Numbered from the stretch's first letter, positions 24,021-33,708 are shown. The stretch: DNA of 64,000 nucleotides from Herbaspirillum sp. DW155 (GCF_037076565.1 NZ_AP029028.1:5146001-5210000); one strand, 5' to 3'. Notes: generated by a model from the sequence alone, not told the origin. A program made the numbers and translations.

Positions 24021-25109
24021 TCAGAATGCCCACAAGGCCTGTTCCGGCAGCGACAGCCAGTACTCGCCCTGGTCCAGACGCTGCGGCGCATAGGCGCGCA
24101 GGCCGACCGAACCGGCCGCGCCGCCCTCGACCTTGAAGAGGCATTCCCAGCGGTCGCCCAGGTACATGCAGGTGGAGAGCGGCAGGCGGATCGCATTGCC
24201 GGTCTGCTCGCCCGAGATGCGCACCTGCTCGACGCGGATGATGCCGGTGAGCTGCTCGCCCGGACGGGCGTCGTCGCGGCCGCGCAGGGTGGCCACGGCG
24301 GTGCCGCCATCGAGTTTCAGGGTCACGCGCTCGCCCTCGCGGCTCACCACTTCGGCGGCCAGCTTGTTGTTGCTGCCCATGAACTCGGCGGTGAACAGGG
24401 TATTGGGGGTCTGGTACATGCTTTGCGGCGTGCCCTGCTGTTCGATGCGGCCATTGTTGAGCAGCAGGATGCGGTCGGAAATGGCCATGGCCTCGCCCTG
24501 ATCGTGGGTCACCATCAGGGCCGACAGGCCCAGGCGCACGATCAGTTCGCGCAGGAAGGCACGCGCTTCCTCACGCAGCTTGGCGTCGAGGTTGGAGAGA
24601 GGCTCATCGAGCAGGATCACCTGCGGGTTGTAGACCAGCGCGCGGGCAATGGCCACGCGCTGCTGCTGACCACCGGAAAGCTGGTGCGGATAGCGCTCGC
24701 CGAGATGGCCCAGGCCCAGTTGCGTCAGCACTTCCTTGACGCGCCTGGCGATCTCGTCCGAAGGCGTCTTGCGCAGCTTCAGACCATAGGCCACGTTGTC
24801 GGCCACCGTCTTGTGCGGCCACAGCGCATAGGACTGGAACACCAGGCCCAGGTTGCGTTCTTCGGCCGGCATCTCGAAATTGCGCGCGCCATCGAAGACG
24901 CGGCGGCTGCCGATGTCGATGGTGCCCGCCTTGGGCGACTCCAGCCCGGCGACGGCGCGCAGCAGCGTGGTCTTGCCGCTGCCGGAGGGGCCCAGCAGCG
25001 CCACCACTTCACCGCGCTGCAATTGCATGGAGACGCCCTTGAGGATGGGATTGGCGGAAGCGCCGGTGCCATAGTCCAGGTGCAGGTCGTTGACGGAAAG
25101 TTCGGTCAT
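24021..25109 (-). CDS. ABC transporter ATPase (FbpC/PotA type)
   Basis: A 362-residue cytoplasmic ATPase. Walker A is LLGPSGSGKTTLL near residue 40, the signature is LSGGQQQRVAIARAL, Walker B is VILLDEPLSNLDAKLRE and the switch His lies in MVTHDQGEAM. A C-terminal TOBE-like domain of about 120 residues follows, typical of iron, polyamine and phosphonate importers. It is the last gene of the binding protein/permease/ATPase set, 40 bp after the permease. Ferric iron is the best guess from the binding protein, though 2-aminoethylphosphonate or polyamine systems have the same layout. Confidence 0.9.
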   Translation of the reverse strand: MTELSVNDLHLDYGTGASANPILKGVSMQLQRGEVVALLGPSGSGKTTLLRAVAGLESPKAGTIDIGSRRVFDGARNFEMPAEERNLGLVFQSYALWPHKTVADNVAYGLKLRKTPSDEIARRVKEVLTQLGLGHLGERYPHQLSGGQQQRVAIARALVYNPQVILLDEPLSNLDAKLREEARAFLRELIVRLGLSALMVTHDQGEAMAISDRILLLNNGRIEQQGTPQSMYQTPNTLFTAEFMGSNNKLAAEVVSREGERVTLKLDGGTAVATLRGRDDARPGEQLTGIIRVEQVRISGEQTGNAIRLPLSTCMYLGDRWECLFKVEGGAAGSVGLRAYAPQRLDQGEYWLSLPEQALWAF

Positions 25110-25149
25110 GATGATTCCTCAGAATGCTCTATAGGGAGGCTGGTGCGGC

Positions 25150-26961
25150 TCAGTCGTGCAGCTTGACGCCGAAGCGCAGTGCAATGCCCAGGCCCACGGC
25201 CACCAGCGTGATGTTGATGAAGGACAGCGCAGCCACCAGTTCCACCGCGCCGGCAGCCCACATGGAGACGATCATCGAGCCGATCACCTCGGTACCGGGC
25301 GAGAGCAGGTAGACGCCGGTGGAATACTCGCGCTCGAAGATCAGGAACACCATCAGCCAGGCGCCCACCAGTCCGTAGCGCACCAGCGGGATGGTGACGT
25401 CGCGGGTGACGCGGGAACGCGAGGCACCGACGGCGCGCGCCGCTTCTTCCAGTTCCGGGCCGACCTGCAGCAGCGCGGTATTGATCAGGCGCAGGCCGTA
25501 GGCCATCCACACCACCGAGTACGCCAGCCAGACCGAGAAGATGGTCGAACGCAGGCCGCGCAGGGCAGGGATCAAGCTGTCCACCAGCCACAGGGCGACG
25601 GGGTTGTCGATGCCCTTGAGGGCCGAGTCCAGCAGCGAGGGCACGAACAGGAACACCCACAGGAAGGACAGACCGGCCAAGAGGCCCGGCACCGCACGCG
25701 GCACCAGCACGCTGTAGTCGAGGAAGCGGGTCACGCCATCCTGCTTGCGGTGCATGGCCAGAGCGATGGCGGTATAGCAGGCCACGGCCAGGGCGCCGCC
25801 GATCACGCCGATCAACACCGTGTTGATGATGCCGCGCACCAGCGAGGGCTGGTCCCAGACGTTCAACAGGTTGTCGAAGGTCAGCACCTCCAGCAGGCTC
25901 ACGCCATCGCCCCAGTGCGAGACGAAGGTACGCAGGCCGATGCCCGAGAGCGGGATGATGACGGTAAAGAGCAGCCAGCCGGCGATGAGCGCAAAGGCCA
26001 CCCAGCGCCACTTGCCCAGCGGCAGCGCCTTCTGGCGCGCGCCCTTGCCCTTGATGGCGACGTACTTGTTGGCCGAGCGCAGCAGCCAGCGTTGCAGCAT
26101 CACCAGCGGCATGGTCACCGCCACCAGGCACACGGCCACCGCCGCCATCAGGTGGTACGAAGGCGTGCCCAGCTTGTTGGTGAGCTTGTAGAGATAGGTC
26201 GGCAGCACCAGGTGGCCTTCCGGATCGCCCAGCACCAGCACCAGGCCGAACACTTCAAAGCCGAGGAAGAACACCAGCACGCCCGAGTAAGCCAGTGCCG
26301 GAGTGATCATCGGCAGCGACACGTTCAGCGCGACCTGCAGCGGCGAAGCACCGGCCACGCGGGCCGCTTCTTCCACATCCGAACCCAGGCTGCGCAGCGC
26401 GGCCGAAGCATACAGGTAGACGTGCGGCACGTGGGTCAGGCCGGCGATGATGACGATGCTGGTGAAGGAATAGATGTTCCAGGGGTCGCCCTCGAAGCCG
26501 AACACCGACAGCAGGTTCTTGACCCACACCGTATAGAAACCGACCGGCCCCATCGAGACCACGTAGCCGAAGCCGATCACCATGGGCGAGACGAAGATGG
26601 GCACCATCAGTGCGGGGGCGATGAAGCTGCGGCCCGGCAGGTCGGTGCGCACCATCAGGAAGGCCAGCATGCCGCCCAGCGGCACGGCGATCAGGGCCAG
26701 GCCGGTGGCCAGCGTCAGGCCATTGACGAAGGCCTGGCGGAAGTCCGGATCATCGAAGATGAAGCGATAGGAATCGAAGGTCAGCGTCTTGACCGGTGCG
26801 AAGAACGGCGCCGATAAAAAACTTTGATAGAAGATCAGCAGCAGCGGCACGAAGATGGCCAGGGCGGCCAGCAGCACGACCAGGCCGCGCGGCCAGTTCA
26901 GCCGGAGACGGCGGGCCGGCAGGGCTTGCTCGCTGCGCGTTAGCGTTGTGGTGGTTTGCAT
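25150..26961 (-). CDS. ABC transporter permease, fused double-domain (FbpB type)
   Basis: A 603-residue inner-membrane permease with about twelve helices in two BPD-transp-1 halves. The EAA loops are EEAARVAGASPLQVALNVSLP in the first half and EEAARAVGASRSRVTRDVTIP in the second. This internal duplication is typical of iron-type importers (SfuB/FbpB), where one chain replaces a permease dimer. The ATG at 26961 has GAGG six bases upstream; the ATG at 26973 has none. It is 228 bp downstream of the binding-protein gene. The gap contains two dispersed-repeat fragments, so the operon has been invaded between its first two genes. Confidence 0.92.
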   Translation of the reverse strand: MQTTTTLTRSEQALPARRLRLNWPRGLVVLLAALAIFVPLLLIFYQSFLSAPFFAPVKTLTFDSYRFIFDDPDFRQAFVNGLTLATGLALIAVPLGGMLAFLMVRTDLPGRSFIAPALMVPIFVSPMVIGFGYVVSMGPVGFYTVWVKNLLSVFGFEGDPWNIYSFTSIVIIAGLTHVPHVYLYASAALRSLGSDVEEAARVAGASPLQVALNVSLPMITPALAYSGVLVFFLGFEVFGLVLVLGDPEGHLVLPTYLYKLTNKLGTPSYHLMAAVAVCLVAVTMPLVMLQRWLLRSANKYVAIKGKGARQKALPLGKWRWVAFALIAGWLLFTVIIPLSGIGLRTFVSHWGDGVSLLEVLTFDNLLNVWDQPSLVRGIINTVLIGVIGGALAVACYTAIALAMHRKQDGVTRFLDYSVLVPRAVPGLLAGLSFLWVFLFVPSLLDSALKGIDNPVALWLVDSLIPALRGLRSTIFSVWLAYSVVWMAYGLRLINTALLQVGPELEEAARAVGASRSRVTRDVTIPLVRYGLVGAWLMVFLIFEREYSTGVYLLSPGTEVIGSMIVSMWAAGAVELVAALSFINITLVAVGLGIALRFGVKLHD

Positions 26962-27041
26962 GTTGCGCCTCATGAGTGGGCAGATGGATCAGGACCGGCA
27001 GGGAGGCGGCAGGGCCGCGCTCCGGAACAACGATGTTGCTG

Positions 27042-27075
27042 GAACCCATTTCATCAACAGGCGTGAGATGCGTTC
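27042..27075. repeat. Solo MITE end related to the 11.7-kb element
   Basis: 34 bp starting GAACCCATTTCATCAACAGG and continuing CGTGAGATGCGTTC match the right end of the MITE at 11922-11955 (read inward) with two mismatches. No opposite end is found nearby, so it is a decayed or partial copy. It lies between the binding-protein and permease genes of the ABC operon. Confidence 0.75.
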
Positions 27076-27093
27076 CAGGTGATGACAAACATC

Positions 27094-27135
27094 CCGTTCG
27101 GACTGAGTAGACCCGCAGGGTCGTATCGAAGGCGC
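27094..27135. repeat. Single-arm REP-like repeat
   Basis: 42 bp beginning CCGTTCGGACTGAGTAG and ending TATCGAAGGCGC match one arm of the inverted repeat at 21284-21389. The middle forms a small hairpin, ACCCGCAGGGT. It follows the solo MITE end by 18 bp within the same ABC operon gap. Confidence 0.7.
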
Positions 27136-27189
27136 GACGACCTCGGCACTGCGCCCTACCCGGTCCGTGACGGAATTGATATAAAAGAT

Positions 27190-28293
27190 TTACTTCTTGG
27201 TGGCTTCTTTCCACTGCTTCAGGAAGTCCAGGCGCTTCTTCTGGTCCAGATAATCCAGCAGCTCGGTGGAGACCGGCATGGGCTTGAGCGATGCGCCCAG
27301 TTGCCTGGTCAGCTCGGCCGAAGTGGTGGCACCGGTCACATCGCCCCGGATGGCGAAGAGCTGCGCATCATTGGCGATGATGGTCTGGCCGCGCTTGGAG
27401 AGGATGTAGTCCACCCACAGCTTGGCGGCATTGACGTTCTTGCCGGCCTTGTTGATGAAGATCACGCGCGAAAGCACCAGGTTGTAATCCTTGGTGAAGG
27501 CCACGCCGATGGAGGGGTCCTTCTTGGCGCGCACCAGGGCATAGGGGCCGAGGATGTTGTAGCCGATCAGGTTTTCACCCGAGGAGATGCGCTCGAGCAT
27601 GGTGCCGGTCGAAGATTGCACGCGTGCGGCCACGCCACCCATGGCTTTGGCGAAATCCCAGAAATGCGGATTGTGCTTCAGGTCAAAGGTCATCAGGCTG
27701 AAACCGACGCCGGATTTCTCGATGTCGTAGGTGGTGACCTTGTTCTTGAACTTGTCCTGCTTGCTGACCAAAAGCTTGGTGAAATCGTCGTGGGTGGCCG
27801 GTACTTCGGCCTCGCTCACCAGGCGCTTGTTGTAGACGATGGCGGCGGGCTCGAAGGTGGTGCCGTAGGCGGTGTCCTTCCAGTTGGCCCAGGCTGGCAG
27901 GGCGGCGGCTTCGGGCGATTTGTACGCGACCGCATAGCCTTCGGAGGCCAGCTTGACCTGCAGGTCCATCGAAGCCGACCACATCACGTCGGCGGTGGCG
28001 CCACCGGCGGCGGCTTCCGAGATGAAGCGGTTGTAGGCTTCGGTGGAATTCATGTCGTTGTACTCGACCTTCACGCCCGGATAGAGCGCGCCGAAATCCT
28101 TGATCAGCGCTTCGGCTGCCTTGGAATCGGTGGTGCTGTAGATCACGACCTTGCCTTCCTTCTTGGCTCCCTCGATGAGCTTGGCGTAATCGGCCGGATA
28201 GCCGGCCGGTGTATCGGCATGAGCGACATTGAAAGTGACGGGCAAAGCGAGGGCCAGGCCGAGCGCAATGCTCAGGCGACGTTTGTGCAACAT
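27190..28293 (-). CDS. ABC transporter substrate-binding protein (ferric iron type)
   Basis: A 367-residue periplasmic receptor. The signal peptide is LSIALGLALALPVTFNVAHA. The mature protein opens with a helix and then KEGKVVIYSTTDSKAAEAL, LYPGVKVEYNDMNSTEAYNR and ATADVMWSASMDLQ, the pattern of SBP_bac_11/FbpA-like proteins. AAGGAGA precedes the start at 28293. It heads the operon that continues with the fused permease and the ATPase. Relatives bind Fe3+ complexes, phosphonates or thiamine; I see no decisive ligand residues, so iron is a probable rather than certain assignment. Confidence 0.87.
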   Translation of the reverse strand: MLHKRRLSIALGLALALPVTFNVAHADTPAGYPADYAKLIEGAKKEGKVVIYSTTDSKAAEALIKDFGALYPGVKVEYNDMNSTEAYNRFISEAAAGGATADVMWSASMDLQVKLASEGYAVAYKSPEAAALPAWANWKDTAYGTTFEPAAIVYNKRLVSEAEVPATHDDFTKLLVSKQDKFKNKVTTYDIEKSGVGFSLMTFDLKHNPHFWDFAKAMGGVAARVQSSTGTMLERISSGENLIGYNILGPYALVRAKKDPSIGVAFTKDYNLVLSRVIFINKAGKNVNAAKLWVDYILSKRGQTIIANDAQLFAIRGDVTGATTSAELTRQLGASLKPMPVSTELLDYLDQKKRLDFLKQWKEATKK

Positions 28294-28372
28294 GGGTTCT
28301 CCTTGATGATGAAACGGACCTCGCGCCGGCCCGGCTGCAGAACACGCCTGACGGCGTGTGCAACCTGGCTTG

Positions 28373-29344
28373 TCAGCGCACCAGGCCCAACTCCTGGGAC
28401 TGCCTGCGATAGCGCGCAACGGTCTGCGCGATGTAATCCGAGAGCGGCTTGCCGGTCATGGCAAAGGGTTGCAAGCCGCCGACGCTACGCTGGCGATCGA
28501 ATGCGGGATCGGCCAGCGCGCGGTCAAAATACTGCACCCAGCGCCGGTAGTCCGCCTCCGGCGCATGCGGGCTCATGTAGAAGCCGCGGATGACGGGCCA
28601 TACCACGTCATAGCCCTGTTCACGCGCAGTCGGCACCTGCTGCAGCGGCCCCGGCAGGCGTTGCTCGGACAGCACCGCCAGAATCCGCACCCGGCCTTCG
28701 GCCAGGAAGTAGGCGGCCTCCGAGGTATCGCCGGAGATCACCTGCACGTGCCCGGCCTGCAAGGCTGCAAACGAATCTCCGCCACCTTCGAGCGCCACGA
28801 AACGGAACTGACGCGGCGTAAAACCGGCGTGCTGCGCCAGCAGGGCCATCTTCAGCCAGTCCTGGCTGCCCACGGTACCGGACAATCCCACGGTGACCGC
28901 CGAGGGATCCTTGCGGATCGCTTCCAGCAATTGCTTCAGGTTGCGCCAGGGAGCATCATTGCGCACGGCGATCATGCCGTGGTCGATGCCGATGCCGGCC
29001 ACCCAGCGCACATCGCTGACATCAGCGCGGCCATACTTGCCTTGCGCCAGGCTCAGCAGCGAGCCACCCGAAAAAGCCACCAGTGTCTCCGGCCCGCCGC
29101 GCCGCTGCGAGACCACCGAACTCCACGCCACCGCGCCGATGCCACCGGGCAAGTAAGCCAGCTTGAAGGCATCCCGGCGGCCCTCTTCCTGCATCACCCG
29201 GCGCAGCAATTTGCAGGAGGCATCCATGCCGCCGCCAGGTTTGGCCGGGACGATGCATTCGACCGCCAGCGCGCACGAGCCCGCGCATGCCAGCAGGCAT
29301 GCGGCCAGGAAATGACACAAGAGATGCCGGCGAGCCGCCATCAT
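28373..29344 (-). CDS. Bug/TctC-family periplasmic solute receptor
   Basis: A 323-residue periplasmic protein. The signal peptide LLCHFLAACLLACAGSCALA leads to VECIVPAKPGGGMDASCKLL, the first-strand/PGGxxD motif of tripartite tricarboxylate receptors. VGLSGTVGSQDWL and VRILAVLSEQRLPG are also family-like. No tctA or tctB membrane genes are nearby. The gene is divergent (279 bp) from a TctD/TctE-like regulator and kinase pair. In the tricarboxylate systems that I recall, TctC and TctDE are encoded together, so this receptor may deliver a carboxylate signal to the kinase or serve a distant permease. The ligand is unknown. Confidence 0.88.
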   Translation of the reverse strand: MMAARRHLLCHFLAACLLACAGSCALAVECIVPAKPGGGMDASCKLLRRVMQEEGRRDAFKLAYLPGGIGAVAWSSVVSQRRGGPETLVAFSGGSLLSLAQGKYGRADVSDVRWVAGIGIDHGMIAVRNDAPWRNLKQLLEAIRKDPSAVTVGLSGTVGSQDWLKMALLAQHAGFTPRQFRFVALEGGGDSFAALQAGHVQVISGDTSEAAYFLAEGRVRILAVLSEQRLPGPLQQVPTAREQGYDVVWPVIRGFYMSPHAPEADYRRWVQYFDRALADPAFDRQRSVGGLQPFAMTGKPLSDYIAQTVARYRRQSQELGLVR

Positions 29345-29623
29345 GGCGCTCAGCAGCAGCGGGAAAGTGAATCGGAAAAGTCGGTCCCGGCGCAGCCGGA
29401 CCTGTGGACGGTCATGATGTGTCTCCTGCCTGGATTTTTTTGATATGGGCGCATCCTACAAGAAAAGGCTTTCAGCCGGCTTTCAGCGAAGCTGTCACTG
29501 TGGGATCGATGCTACGCAGTTTCCACAATGGCCGGGCGCAGGCATTTCAAAGGCGGCGGGCCATCTGTTAGCATCCGCGCTGGAGACAAGCCCTACCGCA
29601 CCGACATTAAAAAAGGCCGCTTC

Positions 29624-30298
29624 ATGCGTATCCTGCTGGTCGAAGACCATATCGAACTTTCCCGCTGGCTGGCCAAGGCCCTGCGCGATGCCCACCTGAC
29701 GGTGGAATGCGCGCACAACGGCGCCGACGCCGACAGCCTCTTGCTCACGCAGGACTATGCGCTGGTGATCCTCGACCTCACCCTGCCGCGCATGGATGGA
29801 CTGGAAGTATTGAAGCGCATGCGCGCACGCGGCAGCCGCACGCCGGTACTGATCCTGACTGCACGCGGCGGCCTGGCCGACCGGGTCAGCGGCCTGAACA
29901 TGGGCGCCGACGACTACCTGGCCAAACCCTTCGAACTGGAAGAACTGGAAGCGCGCGTCAAAGCCCTGCTGCGCCGCTCGCAGAGCCAGGAAACGGTGAC
30001 CGTGGCCTGCGGCGCGCTGAACTTCGATACCGTCTCGCGCACCTTCACCTATGGCGGCGAACTGCTGGCCCTGACCCCGCGCGAACATGCCGTGCTGGAA
30101 GCGCTGATCGTGCGCCAGGGCCATACCGTGCCCAAGGACAAGCTGTTCCAGCAGGTGTTTTCGCTGGACGACAATGCCAGCGTGGACGCCATCGAAATCT
30201 ACATCCACCGCCTGCGCAAGAAGCTCGAACATGAAGGCCCCGGGCGCGTGGGCATCACCACCCTGCGCGGCCTGGGCTACCTGCTGCAGGCGGCGTGA
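29624..30298 (+). CDS. tctD: OmpR-family response regulator (TctD-like)
   Basis: A 224-residue regulator. The receiver has ILLVEDHIELSRWL, the phosphoacceptor Asp in LVILDLTLPRMDGLEVL, Thr in LILTARG and Lys in YLAKPFELEELEARV. The C-terminal winged helix has LTPREHAVLEALI, and VDAIEIYIHRLRKKLE then GITTLRGLGYLL. Its stop (TGA at 30296-30298) overlaps the kinase ATG by one base (TGATG), so the pair is translationally coupled. The tctD symbol follows from resemblance and the neighbouring Bug receptor; other carboxylate-sensing regulators of this subgroup look similar. Confidence 0.9.
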   Translation: MRILLVEDHIELSRWLAKALRDAHLTVECAHNGADADSLLLTQDYALVILDLTLPRMDGLEVLKRMRARGSRTPVLILTARGGLADRVSGLNMGADDYLAKPFELEELEARVKALLRRSQSQETVTVACGALNFDTVSRTFTYGGELLALTPREHAVLEALIVRQGHTVPKDKLFQQVFSLDDNASVDAIEIYIHRLRKKLEHEGPGRVGITTLRGLGYLLQAA

Positions 30299-31755
30299 TG
30301 GCGCAGGCGGCGCGCCGACTGGGCAACCTGCGCAGCCAGCTGGTGCGCTGGCTGCTGATCCCGCTGACGCTGCTGGTGGCCGTCGATGCCGTCTCGGTCT
30401 ACTACAACGCTCTGGAGGTGGCCGACCTGGCCTATGACCGCTCGCTGCTGGCCTCCACCCGCGCGCTGGCCGAACGGGTTTCCATCGTCGATGGCCACGT
30501 CACGGCCGACGTGCCCTACGTAGCACTGGACAGCTTCGAGACCGATACCCTGGGCCGCATCTACTACAAGGTCACGGGCCTCAAGGGCGAGCTGGTCTCG
30601 GGGTATGAAGACCTGCCGCCGGTGCCGGCCGACGTCAAGCGTTCCGAAGCCTATCCGGCGCTGGTGCGCTTCTACCAGGCCGACTATCACAACCAGCCCA
30701 TCCGCATCGCCGCACTGCTGCAACCGGTGTACGACGACAGCATGCGCGGCATCGCCCTGATCCAGGTCGGCGAGACCATGGAAGGCCGCAACGGCATGAC
30801 TCGCAAAATCCTGTTCGATACGCTCTGGCGCCAGGGTACGCTGGTGACGGTGGCGGCGCTGCTGGTGTGGTTCGCGGTGCGCTTCGTGCTGCGTCCGGTG
30901 ATGCAACTGAAGGGCGAGGTCGAGTCGCGCGCACCGACCGATCTGTCCGGTTTTGATCCGGCGCTGGTGCACAAGGAGATGCGCCCGCTGGTGCGCGCCA
31001 TGAATGGCTACATGGGCCGGTTGCAAGCGCTCATCAGTGCGCAGCGGCGCTTCATTGCCGATGCCTCGCACCAGTTGCGCACGCCCCTGACGGTCTTGAA
31101 GACGCAATCCGAACTGACCCTGCGCGAGCTCAGGCGCGAGCGGCTCGATGCAGCCGAACTGCGCGATCTGGTCGAAGGCATGGCGCGCACCACCGATGCC
31201 GCCGTGCATCTGGCCAACCGCCTGCTCACGCTGGCACGCGCCGAACATGGCGCGGCCGAAGGCGGCACACGGCGCATCTCGCTCACCGATGCGGCGCGTC
31301 AGGTGGCGCTGGAGTTGTCGCAGCAGGCCGTGTCGCGACGTATCGGACTGGCCTTCGAGGAGGAGGGTGATATCAGCATCGAAGCCAATGCCCTGCTGTT
31401 GCATGAACTGATGGTGAACCTGCTGGACAATGCGATCCGCTATACGCCCATCGGCGGCCAGGTCACCTTGCGCGTGCGCGCCGTGAGCAGTCCGGGCCAG
31501 CCGACCGCTGCCCTGCTGGAGGTCGAAGACAACGGCCCCGGCATTGCCGAGGCCGAACGCGAAAAAGTGTTCGAACCCTTCTATCGCGCCGGCGCCACCC
31601 AGCACGTCAATCCGGGCGGCACCGGGCTGGGGCTGGCGATCGTGCGCGAGATCGCCGCCATGCACCGGGCCACGGTCACGCTGGATACACCATTGCAAGG
31701 CAACGGCCTGCTGGTGCGCATCGTCTTTCCCGGCGGGGTGCAATTGCGGGCCTGA
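30298..31755 (+). CDS. tctE: Sensor histidine kinase (TctE-like, 2CSK-N sensor domain)
   Basis: A 485-residue inner-membrane kinase. Helix one is WLLIPLTLLVAVDAVSVYY. A periplasmic domain of about 140 residues has the 2CSK-N pattern (YNALEVADLAYDRSLLASTR, YYKVTGLKGELVSGYEDLP). Helix two (VTVAALLVWFAVRF) leads to a HAMP-like linker, the phospho-His in FIADASHQLRTPLTVLKTQ, and ATPase motifs LMVNLLDNAIRYTP, EDNGPGI and GTGLGLAIV. TctE-type kinases sense carboxylates, directly or through Bug receptors. It ends 12 bp from the convergent chemoreceptor gene. Confidence 0.9.
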   Translation: MAQAARRLGNLRSQLVRWLLIPLTLLVAVDAVSVYYNALEVADLAYDRSLLASTRALAERVSIVDGHVTADVPYVALDSFETDTLGRIYYKVTGLKGELVSGYEDLPPVPADVKRSEAYPALVRFYQADYHNQPIRIAALLQPVYDDSMRGIALIQVGETMEGRNGMTRKILFDTLWRQGTLVTVAALLVWFAVRFVLRPVMQLKGEVESRAPTDLSGFDPALVHKEMRPLVRAMNGYMGRLQALISAQRRFIADASHQLRTPLTVLKTQSELTLRELRRERLDAAELRDLVEGMARTTDAAVHLANRLLTLARAEHGAAEGGTRRISLTDAARQVALELSQQAVSRRIGLAFEEEGDISIEANALLLHELMVNLLDNAIRYTPIGGQVTLRVRAVSSPGQPTAALLEVEDNGPGIAEAEREKVFEPFYRAGATQHVNPGGTGLGLAIVREIAAMHRATVTLDTPLQGNGLLVRIVFPGGVQLRA

Positions 31756-31767
31756 GCCCGCGCATCC

Positions 31768-33525
31768 TCAGAACTGTTCCCAATCCCCGTCATCGGCGGG
31801 CAGGGCTTTGCTGGCGGCCTTGGTGCCGGCATCCGGCTTGGCCGGCAAGGCCTTGGGTGCCGGTGAGGGCGGTGGCACGGCCGCCTTGGGCTTGGCTGCC
31901 GCAGCTGCAGCCGGGGCTGGCTTGACGGCGGCCCTGGGCGGCGCCGGCTGACGCGGGGCGTGGGCACGCGCGGCATCCTGGCTGCCGAGCTTGAAGATGC
32001 TTACTGTTTCCACCAGGCGGGCCGACTGTTCCTGCAGCGACTGCGCGGCGGCGGCAGCCTCTTCCACCAGGGCGGCGTTCTGCTGGGTCACCTCATCCAT
32101 CTGCACGATGGCATGATTGATCTGCTCGATGCCATCGCTCTGCTCGTTGCTGGCTGCCGAAATCTCGGCCACCACGTCGGTGACGCGCCTGACGCTGGCC
32201 ACCACCTCGCTCATGGTCGTACCGGCCTGTTCCACCAGACGACTGCCATTGTCCACGCGGCTGACCGAATCATCGATCAGGGCCTTGATTTCCTTGGCAG
32301 CGGTGGCACTGCGCTGGGCCAGCGTGCGCACTTCGGACGCCACCACCGCAAAGCCCCGGCCCTGCTCGCCGGCACGGGCCGCTTCCACGGCGGCATTCAA
32401 GGCCAGAATGTTGGTCTGGAAGGCGATGCCATCGATGACGCTGATGATGTCGACGATCTTGCGCGAAGCTTCGTTGATCTCACCCATGGTCTGGACCACC
32501 TGCCCGACCACGCTGCCGCCCTGCACTGCCACGTCCGAGGCGGTCGCAGCGAGGCTGTTGGCCTGGCGCGCGTTGTCGGCATTCTGCTTGACCGTGGAGG
32601 TCAGCTCTTCCATGGCCGACGCGGTTTCTTCCAGGGCACCGGCCTGTTCCTCGGTACGCGAGGACAGGTCCAGGTTACCCCTGGCGATTTCGGAGGAGGC
32701 GGTATTGATGGTGTCGGTGCCGTTGCGTACTTCGCTGACGATGCGGTGCAGGTTCTGGTTCATGGTCTTGAGCGAAGCCAGCAGCATGCCGGTCTCATCC
32801 TTGCTGGTCTGGCCGATCTGCACCGTCAGGTCACCTTGCGCCACGGCACTGGCGACGTCCACGGCCTCGTTGAGCGGACGGGTGATGGAACGCGTGACCC
32901 ACCAGGCCGCCAGCACGCACAGCAGGATGGCCACGCCCGACAGCTCCAGCATCAGGGCAATGGCCGAGTCGGTGGTCTGCTGGCCCTGGGCCACGCTGTC
33001 GTCCATCAGGGTTTTCTGGAAGGCGCTGAAGGCATTGAGCGCGTCGAAGTAGCGATCCTGCGCGGGGATGACTTCATTGAACAGTGCCTCGGTGGCCTCT
33101 TCCTTCTTTTGCTGAACGATCAGCTCGCGCACCTTGTCGCGCGGCGCATTGTAGGCGGCGCGGGCATCGTGGATGGCCTTGAACAGCTCCTTGCCGCGCG
33201 CCGTGCTGAGCAGCTTCTCGATCTGGTTCAGGGCTTCGGTGGTCTTGGAACTGTGGCCGGCGGCACGGTCAAGATAGCGCTTGGCCTCTTCAAGATTGCG
33301 CCCCAGCAAGGCATTGCGCAGGTTGCGCGCGGCGCCGTTGACGTTCTCGCGGATTTCCATCACCAGCGCAATCTTCACGTAGCGATCCTCCACCACCAGG
33401 CGCGACGCCTTGCTGATGCTGTACAGGCTTTGCATGCCGATGCCAGTGATCAGGCACATGACTCCCACCAGTACCGCAAAGCAGGCACCCAGGCGCACGC
33501 TGATCTTGATGTTCTTGATGTTCAT
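31768..33525 (-). CDS. Methyl-accepting chemotaxis protein with C-terminal CheR-docking motif
   Basis: A 585-residue transmembrane receptor. Helix one begins at about residue 10. The periplasmic part is a four-helix bundle (4HB_MCP type, residues 35-190) and helix two is [21 protein letters not shown] domain follows, then the coiled-coil signalling domain with the hairpin tip [20 protein letters not shown] and methylation helices on either side. An Ala/Pro/Lys linker ends in DDGDWEQF. The last five residues, DWEQF, resemble the NWETF tether by which major E. coli receptors recruit CheR and CheB. The GGGGGGA ribosome site supports the start at 33525. The ligand is unknown. Confidence 0.93.
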   Translation of the reverse strand: MNIKNIKISVRLGACFAVLVGVMCLITGIGMQSLYSISKASRLVVEDRYVKIALVMEIRENVNGAARNLRNALLGRNLEEAKRYLDRAAGHSSKTTEALNQIEKLLSTARGKELFKAIHDARAAYNAPRDKVRELIVQQKKEEATEALFNEVIPAQDRYFDALNAFSAFQKTLMDDSVAQGQQTTDSAIALMLELSGVAILLCVLAAWWVTRSITRPLNEAVDVASAVAQGDLTVQIGQTSKDETGMLLASLKTMNQNLHRIVSEVRNGTDTINTASSEIARGNLDLSSRTEEQAGALEETASAMEELTSTVKQNADNARQANSLAATASDVAVQGGSVVGQVVQTMGEINEASRKIVDIISVIDGIAFQTNILALNAAVEAARAGEQGRGFAVVASEVRTLAQRSATAAKEIKALIDDSVSRVDNGSRLVEQAGTTMSEVVASVRRVTDVVAEISAASNEQSDGIEQINHAIVQMDEVTQQNAALVEEAAAAAQSLQEQSARLVETVSIFKLGSQDAARAHAPRQPAPPRAAVKPAPAAAAAAKPKAAVPPPSPAPKALPAKPDAGTKAASKALPADDGDWEQF

Positions 33526-33667
33526 TGAATCCCCCCGACGGATAGTGATACTGCAGAATCTCGCAGTATGTGGATGACAGTGCTGATGCACTATCAGGCA
33601 GTTCCTGATCAGCGCGGCAACGAGCGCTCCGGCCTTCCCGGATGAAGGAAAGAATGTTTCTCCGTCG

Positions 33668-33708
33668 CAAAAAAAGCTGCCGTCCAATCAGCTTGAACGA
33701 CAGCTTTT
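33668..33708 (-). terminator. Terminator after the histidine ammonia-lyase-family gene
   Basis: On the minus strand AAAGCTGTCGT pairs with ACGGCAGCTTT (one mismatch) around a 13-base loop and is followed by a run of T. It lies 53 bp beyond the lyase stop and separates that gene from the chemoreceptor gene downstream. Confidence 0.75.
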
